Shown piece by piece: positions 1 to 8,429 of a DNA stretch of 64,000 nucleotides (its first letter is position 1; each line of letters opens with the position of its first letter). The stretch lies in NCBI RefSeq assembly GCF_031846185.1, contig NZ_JAVRIF010000006.1, positions 1-64,000 of the forward strand. The letters are read 5' to 3'. The position numbers and the translations under genes are program-made. Source of the stretch: Thalassotalea_H castellviae. GTDB taxonomy: Bacteria; Pseudomonadota; Gammaproteobacteria; Enterobacterales; Alteromonadaceae. The notes beneath the pieces were generated by a model. It had not been told where the DNA came from. It saw nothing but the letters and a program-made list of their open reading frames with translations, and did not search any database.

Positions 1-60
1 TGCTATCAAACGTGATAACCAAACCAGTTAAAACTCGCTTCTCAGGTCTCCCTGAAGAAG

Positions 61-137
61 TGGAGCGCATTTTAGGGATTTCTGCGCTCAGGTCAACAAC
101 TATTTTCAATTAATTTTTTGTTTGCTTGGTTTTCGTA
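61..137 (-). promoter_or_regulatory. rRNA-type (P1-like) promoter reading out of the left edge
   Basis: On the minus strand there is a -35 TTGACC (plus 91-96), a 16-base spacer and a -10 TAAAAT (plus 69-74). A GCGCTCC discriminator follows, and an A/T-rich stretch resembling an UP element lies upstream (plus 97-137). A GC-rich discriminator with a 16-base spacer is typical of growth-rate-controlled rRNA P1 promoters. In E. coli yrdA lies next to rrnD in the same divergent arrangement, so I infer an rrn operon beyond base 1. No rRNA sequence is inside the window. Confidence 0.65.
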
Positions 138-312
138 CAAACCCCGTATTAATTGATGTTTATTCATCAATTATTGATAGTTAATTAGCCAAGAGAATAC
201 AAATTCTTATATCGTACCTATTTACTTTCTAATAATTCGATTCGCGTTATTTAACGATAAAGCGTACTCTTTTATTCATGATTTAGTTAAAACGTATAGA
301 AAGAGCTCGTTT

Positions 313-861
313 ATGAAAAATAATAACTTAAGATCTTATAAAGGAATTACACCAACTATTGGTCATAATTCTTATGTTGATGAGAGTGCCGTGTTAATTG
401 GCGATATTGTTGTTGGCGCAGAGGTAAGTGTTTGGCCATTGGTTGCAGGAAGAGGTGATGTTAATAAAATACGTATCGGTGATAGAACCAATATACAAGA
501 CGGTACTATTTTACATGTAACTCGCAAATCTAGTCATCAACCGGATGGGTTTCCGTTAATTATTGGCGATGATGTTACTGTTGGTCATCAGTGCATGCTA
601 CATGGTTGTATATTAGGAAATAGAATTTTAGTCGGTATGGGGGCTATCATTATGGATGGTACTGTCGTTGAGGATGATGTTTTTATTGGTGCTGGAACCG
701 TTGTTCCTCCAAATAAAGTACTACGCAGTGGTTATCTTTATGTCGGCAACCCAATGAAAGAAGCCCGATTACTTAAAGATAAAGAACTGGCATTTTTAAA
801 ACAATCTGCGGATAACTATGTTCATTTGAAAAATGAATACTTAGAAGAAGTCGAAAGTTAA
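313..861 (+). CDS. yrdA: gamma-class carbonic anhydrase-like hexapeptide protein
   Basis: The 182-residue protein is a left-handed beta-helix built from hexapeptide repeats (for example IGDRTNIQDG, IGDDVTVGHQ and VGMGAIIMDG). His68, His92 and His97 match the three zinc ligands of gamma carbonic anhydrases, including the five-residue spacing of the last two. The family (YrdA/PaaY type) is soluble, trimeric and of uncertain enzymatic activity in bacteria. The next two genes on the opposite strand are a DUF1488 gene and aroE, the same neighbourhood as E. coli yrdA-yrdB-aroE. The stop overlaps the convergent DUF1488 gene by four bases, so no terminator fits between them. Confidence 0.9.
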   Translation: MKNNNLRSYKGITPTIGHNSYVDESAVLIGDIVVGAEVSVWPLVAGRGDVNKIRIGDRTNIQDGTILHVTRKSSHQPDGFPLIIGDDVTVGHQCMLHGCILGNRILVGMGAIIMDGTVVEDDVFIGAGTVVPPNKVLRSGYLYVGNPMKEARLLKDKELAFLKQSADNYVHLKNEYLEEVES

Positions 862-1094
862 GCTTTCATTTGTATATGAATCTCATCCCCCTCTGGTTCA
901 TTTTTTTCGAGCCAGAGTTCAGCTACTTCTTCTAAATCAAATTTAGTACAAGCATCTATATTATCTAAGCGTCCTAAAGAAAAAGAATGAAAATATAATG
1001 TAATACGTTGTCCTGACATGATGCCAGTAAAGCACCAAGCATTATGAGTTTTGTCAAACGTTAGGTCATCATTAAAGAGTATTGCTTGATTCAT
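858..1094 (-). CDS. yrdB: DUF1488 family protein (YrdB-like)
   Basis: This is a 78-residue acidic protein of the DUF1488 family, starting MNQAILF. I chose the start at 1094 because it overlaps the aroE stop codon as ATGA and is preceded by GAGAGG. A longer reading from 1157 would lie inside aroE. The gene is therefore translationally coupled to aroE, as in E. coli and Vibrio. No biochemical function is established for the family. The compact sequence, with conserved aromatic residues (NAWCFTG) and an acidic C-terminal half, is typical of it. Confidence 0.8.
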   Translation of the reverse strand: MNQAILFNDDLTFDKTHNAWCFTGIMSGQRITLYFHSFSLGRLDNIDACTKFDLEEVAELWLEKNEPEGDEIHIQMKA

Positions 1095-1906
1095 TTCGAC
1101 ATTTCCTCTCTCAATGAAGTTAAAACGGGTTGTGTATCCGGTTGAATATTTCGCCATATGGCGAAACTCACTGCAGCTTGACCCACTAACATGCCTAAAC
1201 CATCTATTAGTTTTGCGGCATTTCGTAACTTTGCTACTTCTAAGAAAGGCGTTAATTCTATTCCGTAAGTCATGTCATAACAGGTTACATTAGATTGTAT
1301 TACTTGTTCAGAGATAGGAAGTGCTTGCCCATTCAAGCCTGCCGAAGTTGCATTAATAATAACATCGAACTCATAGTTAGTTACTTTTTCGAAAGAACAA
1401 CAGAAAATAGGCTTTGCGGGATATTGCTGAATAATTGCTTCGGCTTTCGAGACAGTCCGATTAGCAACAACGAGCTGTGTAGGTGATTGTTCTAATAAAG
1501 GCAGAATCACCCCTTTTGCAGCCCCACCGGCACCTAACAGTAATATTTTCTTATTCTTTAACGCTACATTATTTGCTAATAAATCATTAACCAAACCATC
1601 ACCATCGGTTGTATCGCCCAAGATTTCGCCATTTATAAATGACAAGGTATTTACAGCACCAGCTAATTTTGCTCGTTCGGTTAATTTATCGCATAACGCC
1701 ATCGCCTCTTCTTTAAAAGGAGAAGTAACATTCGCGCCTTTACCACCAATATTGATTAGTTGCTTTACTGCTTGAGAAAACTCACCTATCTCAACATATT
1801 CACTTTGATAATTTAAACGCTCTTGGGTTTGCTCAGCGAATTTTTGATGTATAAAGGGAGAACGAGATTGCTTAATAGGGTTTCCGAAAACGCGATATTG
1901 ATCCAT
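1091..1906 (-). CDS. aroE: shikimate dehydrogenase (NADP+)
   Basis: AroE reduces 3-dehydroshikimate to shikimate with NADPH in aromatic amino-acid biosynthesis. The N-terminal substrate domain carries SRSP (14-17) and the catalytic lysine in NVTSPFK (Lys65), with the partner aspartate in TTDGDG (about residue 101). The NADP-binding loop GAGGAAKG lies at about 125-132 and is followed by an ANRT motif that contacts the 2'-phosphate. The length of 271 matches the family (E. coli 272). The stop overlaps the downstream DUF1488 start. A terminator separates it from ompW upstream, so it should have its own promoter in 1907-1965. Confidence 0.95.
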   Translation of the reverse strand: MDQYRVFGNPIKQSRSPFIHQKFAEQTQERLNYQSEYVEIGEFSQAVKQLINIGGKGANVTSPFKEEAMALCDKLTERAKLAGAVNTLSFINGEILGDTTDGDGLVNDLLANNVALKNKKILLLGAGGAAKGVILPLLEQSPTQLVVANRTVSKAEAIIQQYPAKPIFCCSFEKVTNYEFDVIINATSAGLNGQALPISEQVIQSNVTCYDMTYGIELTPFLEVAKLRNAAKLIDGLGMLVGQAAVSFAIWRNIQPDTQPVLTSLREEMSK

Positions 1907-1967
1907 GACGGCTATTTAATAAAAAAGAATAATGGCAGAATATAACAATGATAAGGATAAAAACACA

Positions 1968-2005
1968 AAAAAGCAGGATTAACTGAATACTAAAGCCTGC
2001 TTTTT
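1968..2005 (-). terminator. intrinsic terminator after ompW
   Basis: The arms AAAAAGCAGG and CCTGCTTTTT pair around an 18-base loop. Read on the minus strand, the hairpin is followed by a T-run. It lies 25 bases after the ompW stop and before aroE. Confidence 0.75.
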
Positions 2006-2029
2006 AGTTATGAGTTATAAGAATTTAAC

Positions 2030-2743
2030 TTAAAATTTATAACCCAGCATTACTGAAAATACCATAGGGTCTACTTCTATATCCGCAGACCCTTTAATTG
2101 AATCGCCAATTTTAAAGTTAGCTTCCGTATTGATATCAATATATCGAACAGAGGCATTAACCTGCCACTTGTTGTTAAGTTGATAATCAGCACCTACTTG
2201 AGCAGAAAGACCAAAAGAGCCATCTAAGTCTAGATCATTAAAACCTAGTGACTTAGGTGTATCTTTGAATTTTTCGTCAAAAAAAATAGTGTAGTTAACA
2301 CCAAGACCTATGTAAGGTTTAAAGTTTGAAGCGTTATCAAAATAATATAAAGCACTAACGGTTGGTGGTAAATGAGTCACTTCACCTAAAGTTACACCAT
2401 CAACATTCGTTCCAAATATTTCTTCAGAAACCCCTTGAGGATCATAAATAGTAACATCATGGGTGAAAGGTGTTGCTGCTAATACTTCTACCGCCCAGTT
2501 GCGGTCATAAAAGTAAACGACATTTAAGCCAAGTTGCGTATTGTCATCAACAGCAATAGATAAAGGCGTATTGCCTCCTAATGCTTCAACATAAACACCC
2601 GCTTTATCACTATTTGGGTCAACCATAGTTAATCCACCACGAACAACGATATCACCTGCTTTATAATCACTTGCTAATGCTGAAAGTGAAAGAGTTGTTA
2701 ATACGGCTAAAGTAATAATATTTTTTCTCATCTTAATATCCAT
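2030..2743 (-). CDS. ompW: OmpW family outer-membrane protein
   Basis: OmpW proteins are small eight-stranded outer-membrane barrels thought to pass small hydrophobic compounds. A signal peptide (MRKNIITLAVLTTLSLSALA, cleaved before SD) precedes the family hallmarks: AGDIVVRGGLTMVDP at the mature N-terminus, YFYDRNWAVEVLAATPF, HLPPTVSALYYF and a C-terminal strand ending in GYKF, with the terminal Phe needed for barrel assembly. The length is 237 from the upstream ATG. A start four codons later (2731) gives a cleaner signal peptide, and neither start has a strong ribosome-binding site. It is a single-gene unit ended by the hairpin at 1968-2005. Confidence 0.92.
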   Translation of the reverse strand: MDIKMRKNIITLAVLTTLSLSALASDYKAGDIVVRGGLTMVDPNSDKAGVYVEALGGNTPLSIAVDDNTQLGLNVVYFYDRNWAVEVLAATPFTHDVTIYDPQGVSEEIFGTNVDGVTLGEVTHLPPTVSALYYFDNASNFKPYIGLGVNYTIFFDEKFKDTPKSLGFNDLDLDGSFGLSAQVGADYQLNNKWQVNASVRYIDINTEANFKIGDSIKGSADIEVDPMVFSVMLGYKF

Positions 2744-2927
2744 AATAAAAGTAAGGTTTAGAATTAAGACGATTGTATAGAGTGTTTACTTTAAAAAATT
2801 TGACCTAGCGCAAACTTCGAGACTAATCTCATCTACATTCAACATATTAGCAACGCAATAGCTTAAATAAACAAAAAGCGTGTCATAATTTACAACAATG
2901 GAATGAATTTGAAAGAATTGACTAGCG

Positions 2928-3323
2928 TTATAGCAAAGTGAAAATTTTATAACCCCATACTAAAACAAAATATATTATCGCAACAAAAACAGCTGCAGAG
3001 CCTAAGTCTTTTGCACGACCACTTAATTCGTGATGTTCAAGACTAATTCTGTCGACTGCCGCTTCAATGCCAGAATTAAGTAATTCGGCAATCAAAATAC
3101 CCAAAACTGAAGAGATCAATAAACAAAACTCGATAAAGTCATTGGCTAGATAAAAAGCGCTTGGCAATAAAATAATGAGCAAAAATACTTCTTGTCTAAA
3201 AGCTATTTCATATTGATATGCCGCTTTTAATCCCAAAAGACTGTGTTTAATCGCGGGAATAAAACGACCGAGATGCGTTTGTTGTTTAGATGACAAAATA
3301 AAACCTAACCTATTTAATAACAA
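2928..3323 (-). CDS. dgkA: diacylglycerol kinase (prokaryotic, membrane)
   Basis: DgkA phosphorylates diacylglycerol to phosphatidic acid in the inner membrane, recycling lipid from envelope glycan synthesis. The 131 residues contain an amphipathic N-terminus and three membrane helices. The signature is ELLNSGIEAAVDRIS followed by HHELSGRAKDLGSAAV, which holds the catalytic Glu and the conserved Asn, Asp and Lys. It is slightly longer at the N-terminus than E. coli DgkA (122). It is divergent from the diguanylate cyclase gene across 85 bases, and no clear terminator is seen after it. Confidence 0.93.
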   Translation of the reverse strand: MLLNRLGFILSSKQQTHLGRFIPAIKHSLLGLKAAYQYEIAFRQEVFLLIILLPSAFYLANDFIEFCLLISSVLGILIAELLNSGIEAAVDRISLEHHELSGRAKDLGSAAVFVAIIYFVLVWGYKIFTLL

Positions 3324-3408
3324 CTAAAAATAATGCAATCAAAATTAATTTACATCATAGCTGCTATACTAAAATTTAGATGAAATAACCAAGCAAGATA
3401 ATATTAGA

Positions 3409-4416
3409 ATGTTAGCAAGAAGTACACTACAGCAACGAATTCTTTGTGTGATGCCTTTACTTTCGGCAGCCGGAATACTGCCGTTAACGATTTATAGATT
3501 TATACAAGCAGAATGGGATATGGCACTGTTAGATTTAGCCATTTTCATCCTTATGTGTTTAATCGGTTATTTTGCTTACCATCAAAAACACGTAAGTACT
3601 CTTAAAATACTTTTTTGTCTCTTGGCGATTTTTGGTAGTTTATCCACCCTATATTTGAAAGGTGAAAGTCAGTTATTTTGGTGCTATCCAACCATCGCCT
3701 TACTTTTTTACTTCTTAACCGTACGCATAGCCGCAATCAGTAGCCTGCTAACATTAATAGGTATAGCGATACTTGCAGCGCCATTATTAACAAATTTAAT
3801 GCTAGCTACATTTCTAATTACATTAATGATCACCGCCAGTTGCTCTTTAGCTTTTAGTTATGAAACCAGTAAACAAAATGAACAATTAGAAACCTTATCG
3901 AAAACCGATCCCTTAACCAAAACCCTAAATAGAAGAGCTTTTACTGAAGTCGCAGAATTGCAAATTAGTAAATATAAACGTAACCCTGTTGCTACAAGTA
4001 TGATTCTTTTAGATATCGACCACTTCAAAAGTATCAATGATAAGTTTGGTCACAACCAAGGTGATGACGTGTTAATAACCGTCTGTCATTTGATACAGCA
4101 AGAGCTAAGAGTAAATGATTACCTTTTTCGTATCGGTGGTGAAGAATTTATTATCTTGCCCTATGCAATTAATCAGGAACAAGCAATTCAATTGGCAATT
4201 AAATTAAAGGAATTAATAGAAAAATATTCTTTTATTGAAAATCATCAAGTCACTATTTCATGTGGTGTCGCGGAATATACGAATAAAGAAGAAACATTAA
4301 AAGATTGGTATGCCGTTGCCGATAGCGCGTTATATCGAGCAAAATCAACGCGCAATACAGTTTGTCCGGTTAAAGGAACTTGTTATTCTGATAGCCAATC
4401 TTGTGCCACTAAATAA
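3409..4416 (+). CDS. membrane-anchored diguanylate cyclase (GGDEF)
   Basis: The 335-residue protein has about five or six hydrophobic helices in residues 1-150, then a short coiled linker and a GGDEF domain from about 165. The active-site motif is GGEEF (243-247), and the metal-binding motif LLDIDHFKSINDKFGH is intact. An RVND sequence at 234-237, five residues before GGEEF, matches the RxxD inhibitory site, so feedback by c-di-GMP is expected. The domain should make c-di-GMP from two GTP. No periplasmic sensor domain of known type is visible. The 3' end overlaps the convergent hemF gene by 34 bases. Confidence 0.9.
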   Translation: MLARSTLQQRILCVMPLLSAAGILPLTIYRFIQAEWDMALLDLAIFILMCLIGYFAYHQKHVSTLKILFCLLAIFGSLSTLYLKGESQLFWCYPTIALLFYFLTVRIAAISSLLTLIGIAILAAPLLTNLMLATFLITLMITASCSLAFSYETSKQNEQLETLSKTDPLTKTLNRRAFTEVAELQISKYKRNPVATSMILLDIDHFKSINDKFGHNQGDDVLITVCHLIQQELRVNDYLFRIGGEEFIILPYAINQEQAIQLAIKLKELIEKYSFIENHQVTISCGVAEYTNKEETLKDWYAVADSALYRAKSTRNTVCPVKGTCYSDSQSCATK

Positions 4417-5294
4417 TCGGTTAACTTCGCTTCTTCCGAACCTTGCTCGGCTTGAAAATTATATTCCCACCTTGCCAAAGGTGGCATAGACATTAATATA
4501 GACTCCGTGCGTCCGCCTGACTGCAAACCAAACAAGGTTCCTCGATCAAAAACCAAATTAAATTCAACATAACGGCCACGACGATATAACTGAAATTGAC
4601 GATGTTGGTCATTATATTCAGTATCTTTTCGCTTATTAATAATCGGCACATAGGCATCAACAAAACCTTGGCCAACGGCTTTGATGTAATTTAAACAAAC
4701 GTCAAAATCCCACTGATTTAAATCATCAAAGAATAAACCTCCTACACCACGTGTTTCATTACGATGCTTTAAATAAAAATATTCATCACACCATTTTTTA
4801 TGCTCGGCATAAATATTTTCGCCAAAAGGTAAACATAGATTTTTCGCGGTTTGATGCCAATGTATTACATCTTCCATAAAGGGATAGAAAGGTGTTAAGT
4901 CAAAGCCACCACCAAACCACCAAACCGGATCCTCACCTTGTTTTTCGGCGATAAAAAAACGAACATTGGCATGAGAAGTAGGAATAAAGGGATTTTTTGG
5001 GTGGATCACTAATGACACACCACAGGCCCGCCAAGTTCTACCAGCAAGTTCAGGGCGATGAGCCGTTGCCGAAGGTGGGAGTTTATCACCTGATACTTCT
5101 GAAAAATTAACACCACCTTGCTCAATGACCGTGCCATTGGTTAATACTCTTGTTCTGCCACCGCCACCTTCAGCACGAGTCCAATTATCTTCGACAAATT
5201 TTCCACTGCCATCAGCAGACTCCAGCGCTTGACAAATATTGTCTTGTAATTGCTTTAAAAACTCGATGACTTGATTAAAATTCACTTGGCTCAT
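4383..5294 (-). CDS. hemF: oxygen-dependent coproporphyrinogen III oxidase
   Basis: HemF decarboxylates coproporphyrinogen III to protoporphyrinogen IX using O2 in haem biosynthesis. At 303 residues it matches the family length (E. coli 299). Recognisable blocks are GVNFSEVSG, the substrate-binding HPKNPFIPTSHANVR, WWFGGGFDLTPFYPF and the C-terminal YVEFNLVFDRGTLFGLQSGGR-type block. The start overlaps the tsaC stop (ATGA), so the two genes form an operon, as in many gammaproteobacteria. The C-terminus overlaps the GGDEF gene on the other strand. Confidence 0.96.
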   Translation of the reverse strand: MSQVNFNQVIEFLKQLQDNICQALESADGSGKFVEDNWTRAEGGGGRTRVLTNGTVIEQGGVNFSEVSGDKLPPSATAHRPELAGRTWRACGVSLVIHPKNPFIPTSHANVRFFIAEKQGEDPVWWFGGGFDLTPFYPFMEDVIHWHQTAKNLCLPFGENIYAEHKKWCDEYFYLKHRNETRGVGGLFFDDLNQWDFDVCLNYIKAVGQGFVDAYVPIINKRKDTEYNDQHRQFQLYRRGRYVEFNLVFDRGTLFGLQSGGRTESILMSMPPLARWEYNFQAEQGSEEAKLTDYLVAQDWLSE

Positions 5295-5839
5295 GCGCGA
5301 AATTGCTCTCCGGTTAAAGCATCAATAATAGTTGATGGTTGGGTGTATCCTAGGGTTTGCCCTTTAATAATAAAATCTATTTTATCTATTAACTGATTTG
5401 ATAATGACTGCCAAGTTCGCGCAGGTAATTCTCCTGATAAATTCGCACTCGTTGAAACAATGGGTTTATTTACCTGATTACATAAGGCGACTACATCTGG
5501 CTGGCTAGTAAGTCGTACTGCAATAGTGTCAAACTTACCGGTTAATAAAGCATGGCAATTTTTATTTTTCGGGACAACTTGCGTAATACCATCTGGCCAC
5601 CTAGAAAGCACAGTAAAGCGCTTATCTTGTGGAATTTTGGCGTCATCAATATAAGGCAATAATTGAGAATAGTTTGCCGCTAATAAAATCAGTCCTTTGT
5701 CAGCAGAGCGATTTTTTAAACGCAATAGTTTTTCAATCGCGTCAATATTATCAGGATCACAACCTAGACCAAAAACGGCTTCGGTTGGGTATGCGATAAT
5801 GCCACCATTTAAAAAGGTCTCTACTGCTGTTAACGTCAT
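5291..5839 (-). CDS. tsaC: threonylcarbamoyl-AMP synthase
   Basis: TsaC makes threonylcarbamoyl-AMP from threonine, bicarbonate and ATP, the first step of t6A37 tRNA modification. The 182 residues carry the YrdC/Sua5 fold signatures: GGIIAYPTEAVFGLGCDP near the N-terminus, the KxR-like LLRLKNRSADKGLILL, and VSTSANLSGE near 150. It is the short form without a Sua5 C-terminal domain, like E. coli TsaC (190). It lies upstream of hemF with a four-base overlap. The ribosome-binding site before the ATG is weak. Confidence 0.94.
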   Translation of the reverse strand: MTLTAVETFLNGGIIAYPTEAVFGLGCDPDNIDAIEKLLRLKNRSADKGLILLAANYSQLLPYIDDAKIPQDKRFTVLSRWPDGITQVVPKNKNCHALLTGKFDTIAVRLTSQPDVVALCNQVNKPIVSTSANLSGELPARTWQSLSNQLIDKIDFIIKGQTLGYTQPSTIIDALTGEQFRA

Positions 5840-5953
5840 AATAAAAAGTTACTAAAATTAAATTAACAGGGATTATACGGAGTTTTTATCTTAGTTGCCT
5901 ACTGAAAAACACGTCGTTTTGCCATTAAAACCATAGTTTTTATTCTGGTTAGC

Positions 5954-7588
5954 TTAATCCCCAAACAACTCTTTGACTTTCGCCCGTAAGATAAACTTTT
6001 GAATTTTGCCGGTAGACGTTTTGGGTAATTCACTGAAAACGATTGTTTTTGGCACTTTGAAGTTTGCCATATGTTCCCGACAAAAAGTGATGATCTCAGA
6101 TTCTGTCACATTTTTTCCTGCTTTTACGCTAACAAAAGCACAGGGTGTTTCTCCCCACTTTTCATCTTTTTTCGCTACAACTGCAGCTTCTAAAATAGCT
6201 GAATGTTGATACAGCACACTTTCAATTTCTACGGACGAAATATTTTCACCACCTGAAATAATAATATCTTTAGAACGATCACGAATTTCAATAAATCCAT
6301 CAGGGTGTTTTACCGCTAAATCACCGGAGTGAAACCAGCCCCCTTTAAATGATTCCATCGTAGTAGTGTCATTTTTTAGATAACCTTTCATGGTGGTATT
6401 ACCGCGAAACATAATTTCACCAATGGTTTCGGCATCAGCTGGCACGACTTTCATTGTATCTGGGTCTAAAACATCGACATTTTCTTGAGTTGGATAACGC
6501 ACACCTTGCCTTGCTTTTAATGCCGCCCGCTCATCGTCATTACGCTGATCCCACTCTGCTTTCCACTCACTTACTACGCATGGTCCATAAACTTCGGTTA
6601 AACCATAGCTTTGCGTAATATCAAAACCTCGAGATTCCATGCCTTTGATCACCGTCGCTGGTGGTGGAGCACCCGCTGTCATAATACTAATACCGCGTGG
6701 CACTTTATCTAATAATTCAGTCTCGGCATTTAAAATCATATTTAAAACAATAGGAGCCCCACAAAAATGGCTCACTTGATGATCGATTAAACTATTTACA
6801 ATGGCGTTCACTTCGACCTGTCGTAAACAAACTTGTGTTCCACCCATAGCAACTATCGTCCAAGGAAAACACCAGCCATTACAATGAAACATAGGTAGTG
6901 TCCATAAATACACCGACTGATTATTGATCGGCCAAATCATATTATTGCCCACTGCATTTAAATACGCACCTCGGTGAGAATACACCACGCCTTTAGGATT
7001 GCCAGTAGTGCCTGAAGTGTAATTTAGCGCTAAACTTTGCCATTCATCGACAATAAAATTGCCTTGATAATTTTCATCTCCTTCAGCTAATAATGCTTGA
7101 TATTCAATGTCACCGATACATTCAGCCTCTTCACATTCAACATCATCGTCGATATCTATCACCAGAGGTTTACGTGAACACAAGGCTAAAGCTTTTTTTA
7201 CCACTGGCGCAAATGCGGTATCCGTAAGTAAAATATCGCACTCACCATGATCTAAAATAAAAGCAATCGCTAGTGCGTCTAAACGAATATTAATAGAATT
7301 AAGCACGGCTCCCGTTAATGGCACGCCGTAATGAGCATCTAAAAATGCCGGAATATTAGCGGCAATAATGCTAACAGTATCTCCCGGTTTTACTCCTCGT
7401 TGCACTAGAGCTGAAGCTAAACGACGAACATTATTTCGATATTGTCGATAGGTGATTTTTTGCTCGCCATGAATAATAGCCACTTTTTCTGGGTAGACAT
7501 CAGCAGTTCGATTTAAAAAATTGATTGGAGTTAACGGCTGGCTATTTGCAGCTACCTTGTCTAGCCCTTGATTATAGATATTACTCAT
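5954..7588 (-). CDS. AMP-forming acyl-CoA synthetase (medium-chain / DmdB-like group)
   Basis: This 544-residue ANL-superfamily enzyme activates a carboxylic acid to acyl-CoA through an acyl-adenylate. The phosphate-binding loop NYTSGTTGNPKG (about 188), the YGLTE adenine motif, the GWFHSGDLAV hinge region, the SGGENISS loop and the C-terminal lysine motif PKTSTGKIQK are all intact. The overall style (N-terminal TPINFLNRTADVYP, KGYLKND) is that of medium-chain fatty acyl-CoA ligases and of DmdB, which activates methylmercaptopropionate in marine bacteria. I cannot assign the substrate. It is a single gene preceded by GAGG, divergent from purE. Confidence 0.88.
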   Translation of the reverse strand: MSNIYNQGLDKVAANSQPLTPINFLNRTADVYPEKVAIIHGEQKITYRQYRNNVRRLASALVQRGVKPGDTVSIIAANIPAFLDAHYGVPLTGAVLNSINIRLDALAIAFILDHGECDILLTDTAFAPVVKKALALCSRKPLVIDIDDDVECEEAECIGDIEYQALLAEGDENYQGNFIVDEWQSLALNYTSGTTGNPKGVVYSHRGAYLNAVGNNMIWPINNQSVYLWTLPMFHCNGWCFPWTIVAMGGTQVCLRQVEVNAIVNSLIDHQVSHFCGAPIVLNMILNAETELLDKVPRGISIMTAGAPPPATVIKGMESRGFDITQSYGLTEVYGPCVVSEWKAEWDQRNDDERAALKARQGVRYPTQENVDVLDPDTMKVVPADAETIGEIMFRGNTTMKGYLKNDTTTMESFKGGWFHSGDLAVKHPDGFIEIRDRSKDIIISGGENISSVEIESVLYQHSAILEAAVVAKKDEKWGETPCAFVSVKAGKNVTESEIITFCREHMANFKVPKTIVFSELPKTSTGKIQKFILRAKVKELFGD

Positions 7589-7936
7589 AACTCAACCTCA
7601 CTATTTTGGCGTTATGGCCTTGGAAACCATAATTTAAGATATGGTTATTTTACGTACATTAAAATTTTTACCTATCCTCCTTTGGTCTAATAGTGTCGAC
7701 AATTATTAAACTGCTTTTATAAATACTGCTGATAACTACATTAACTAACCAATATTGTCTACAACATAACTATTTTGCTTTTTTATATTCAAATAATCTT
7801 ATTTTAGTCGTCGTTTTTATAGACAAATTGCCGCAACATATTTCCGTATTAAAGCAAACAAAGGTATAATGCGCGGCTTATTTTTGGTGATGTTTAGATC
7901 ACAGCTAACGGCATTTAAACTACAAGGTGATAAATC
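7589..7936. other. intergenic region between the acyl-CoA synthetase gene and purE
   Basis: These 348 bases are AT-rich and hold the divergent promoters of the two flanking genes. No ORF with a ribosome-binding site, tRNA or riboswitch fold was recognised. The only clear element is the purE -10 at 7865-7870. Confidence 0.5.
7841..7870 (+). promoter_or_regulatory. candidate purEK promoter
   Basis: A perfect -10 TATAAT (7865-7870) is followed by the GC-rich discriminator GCGCGG. The best -35 is a weak TTTCCG (7841-7846) with an 18-base spacer. The sequence AAGCAAACAAAG overlapping the spacer resembles one half of a PurR operator, but the second half is not there. The leader is about 60 bases. 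Confidence 0.45.
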
Positions 7937-8419
7937 ATGAAAGTCGGTATAATTATGGGGTCAAAGTCAGATTGGCCAACAATGCAACACGCAGCAGATA
8001 TGCTTGATTTATTAAAAGTTCCTTATGAAACAAAAGTTGTATCGGCACATAGAACACCTCATTTACTTGCTGAATATTCTGAAACAGCCAAAGAGCGTGG
8101 CATTTCCGTAATTATTGCTGGTGCTGGCGGCGCAGCACATTTACCAGGCATGGCAGCGGCTTTTACTCCACTCCCTGTTTTAGGCGTACCCGTACAATCA
8201 AAAGCACTAAATGGCCAAGACTCTCTACTTTCAATTGTACAAATGCCAAAAGGCATCGCAGTTGGTACTTTAGCTATTGGCACTGCTGGTGCTGCCAATG
8301 CAGGTTTATTAGCTGCTCAAATTATTGGTACGCATAAGCCAGAAATTATGGCTAATATTGAAGCGTTTAGAAAAGAACAAACAGAAACTATTTTAAATAA
8401 CCCGAATCCCGCTGAATAG
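7937..8419 (+). CDS. purE: N5-carboxyaminoimidazole ribonucleotide mutase
   Basis: Class I PurE converts N5-CAIR to CAIR in de novo purine synthesis. The 160-residue protein begins with the GSKSDWPTM motif (9-17), has SAHRTPHLL around 41-49 containing the catalytic His, and GAGGAAHLPGM around 60-70. Length and motifs are standard for the mutase that works with PurK. A stretch of ten bases separates it from purK, so the two form an operon. Confidence 0.97.
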   Translation: MKVGIIMGSKSDWPTMQHAADMLDLLKVPYETKVVSAHRTPHLLAEYSETAKERGISVIIAGAGGAAHLPGMAAAFTPLPVLGVPVQSKALNGQDSLLSIVQMPKGIAVGTLAIGTAGAANAGLLAAQIIGTHKPEIMANIEAFRKEQTETILNNPNPAE

Positions 8420-8429
8420 GTTTATTACA

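Noticed and set aside
4748..4753. CACGTG in hemF as a parS core
   Set aside because: The flanking bases (ACAC before, TTTC after) do not fit TGTTNCACGTGAAACA. The CACGTG at 39236-39241 fails in the same way.
7850..7863. PurR operator upstream of purE
   Set aside because: Only the half GCAAAC is present. The palindromic second half is missing, so I mention it only under the promoter.
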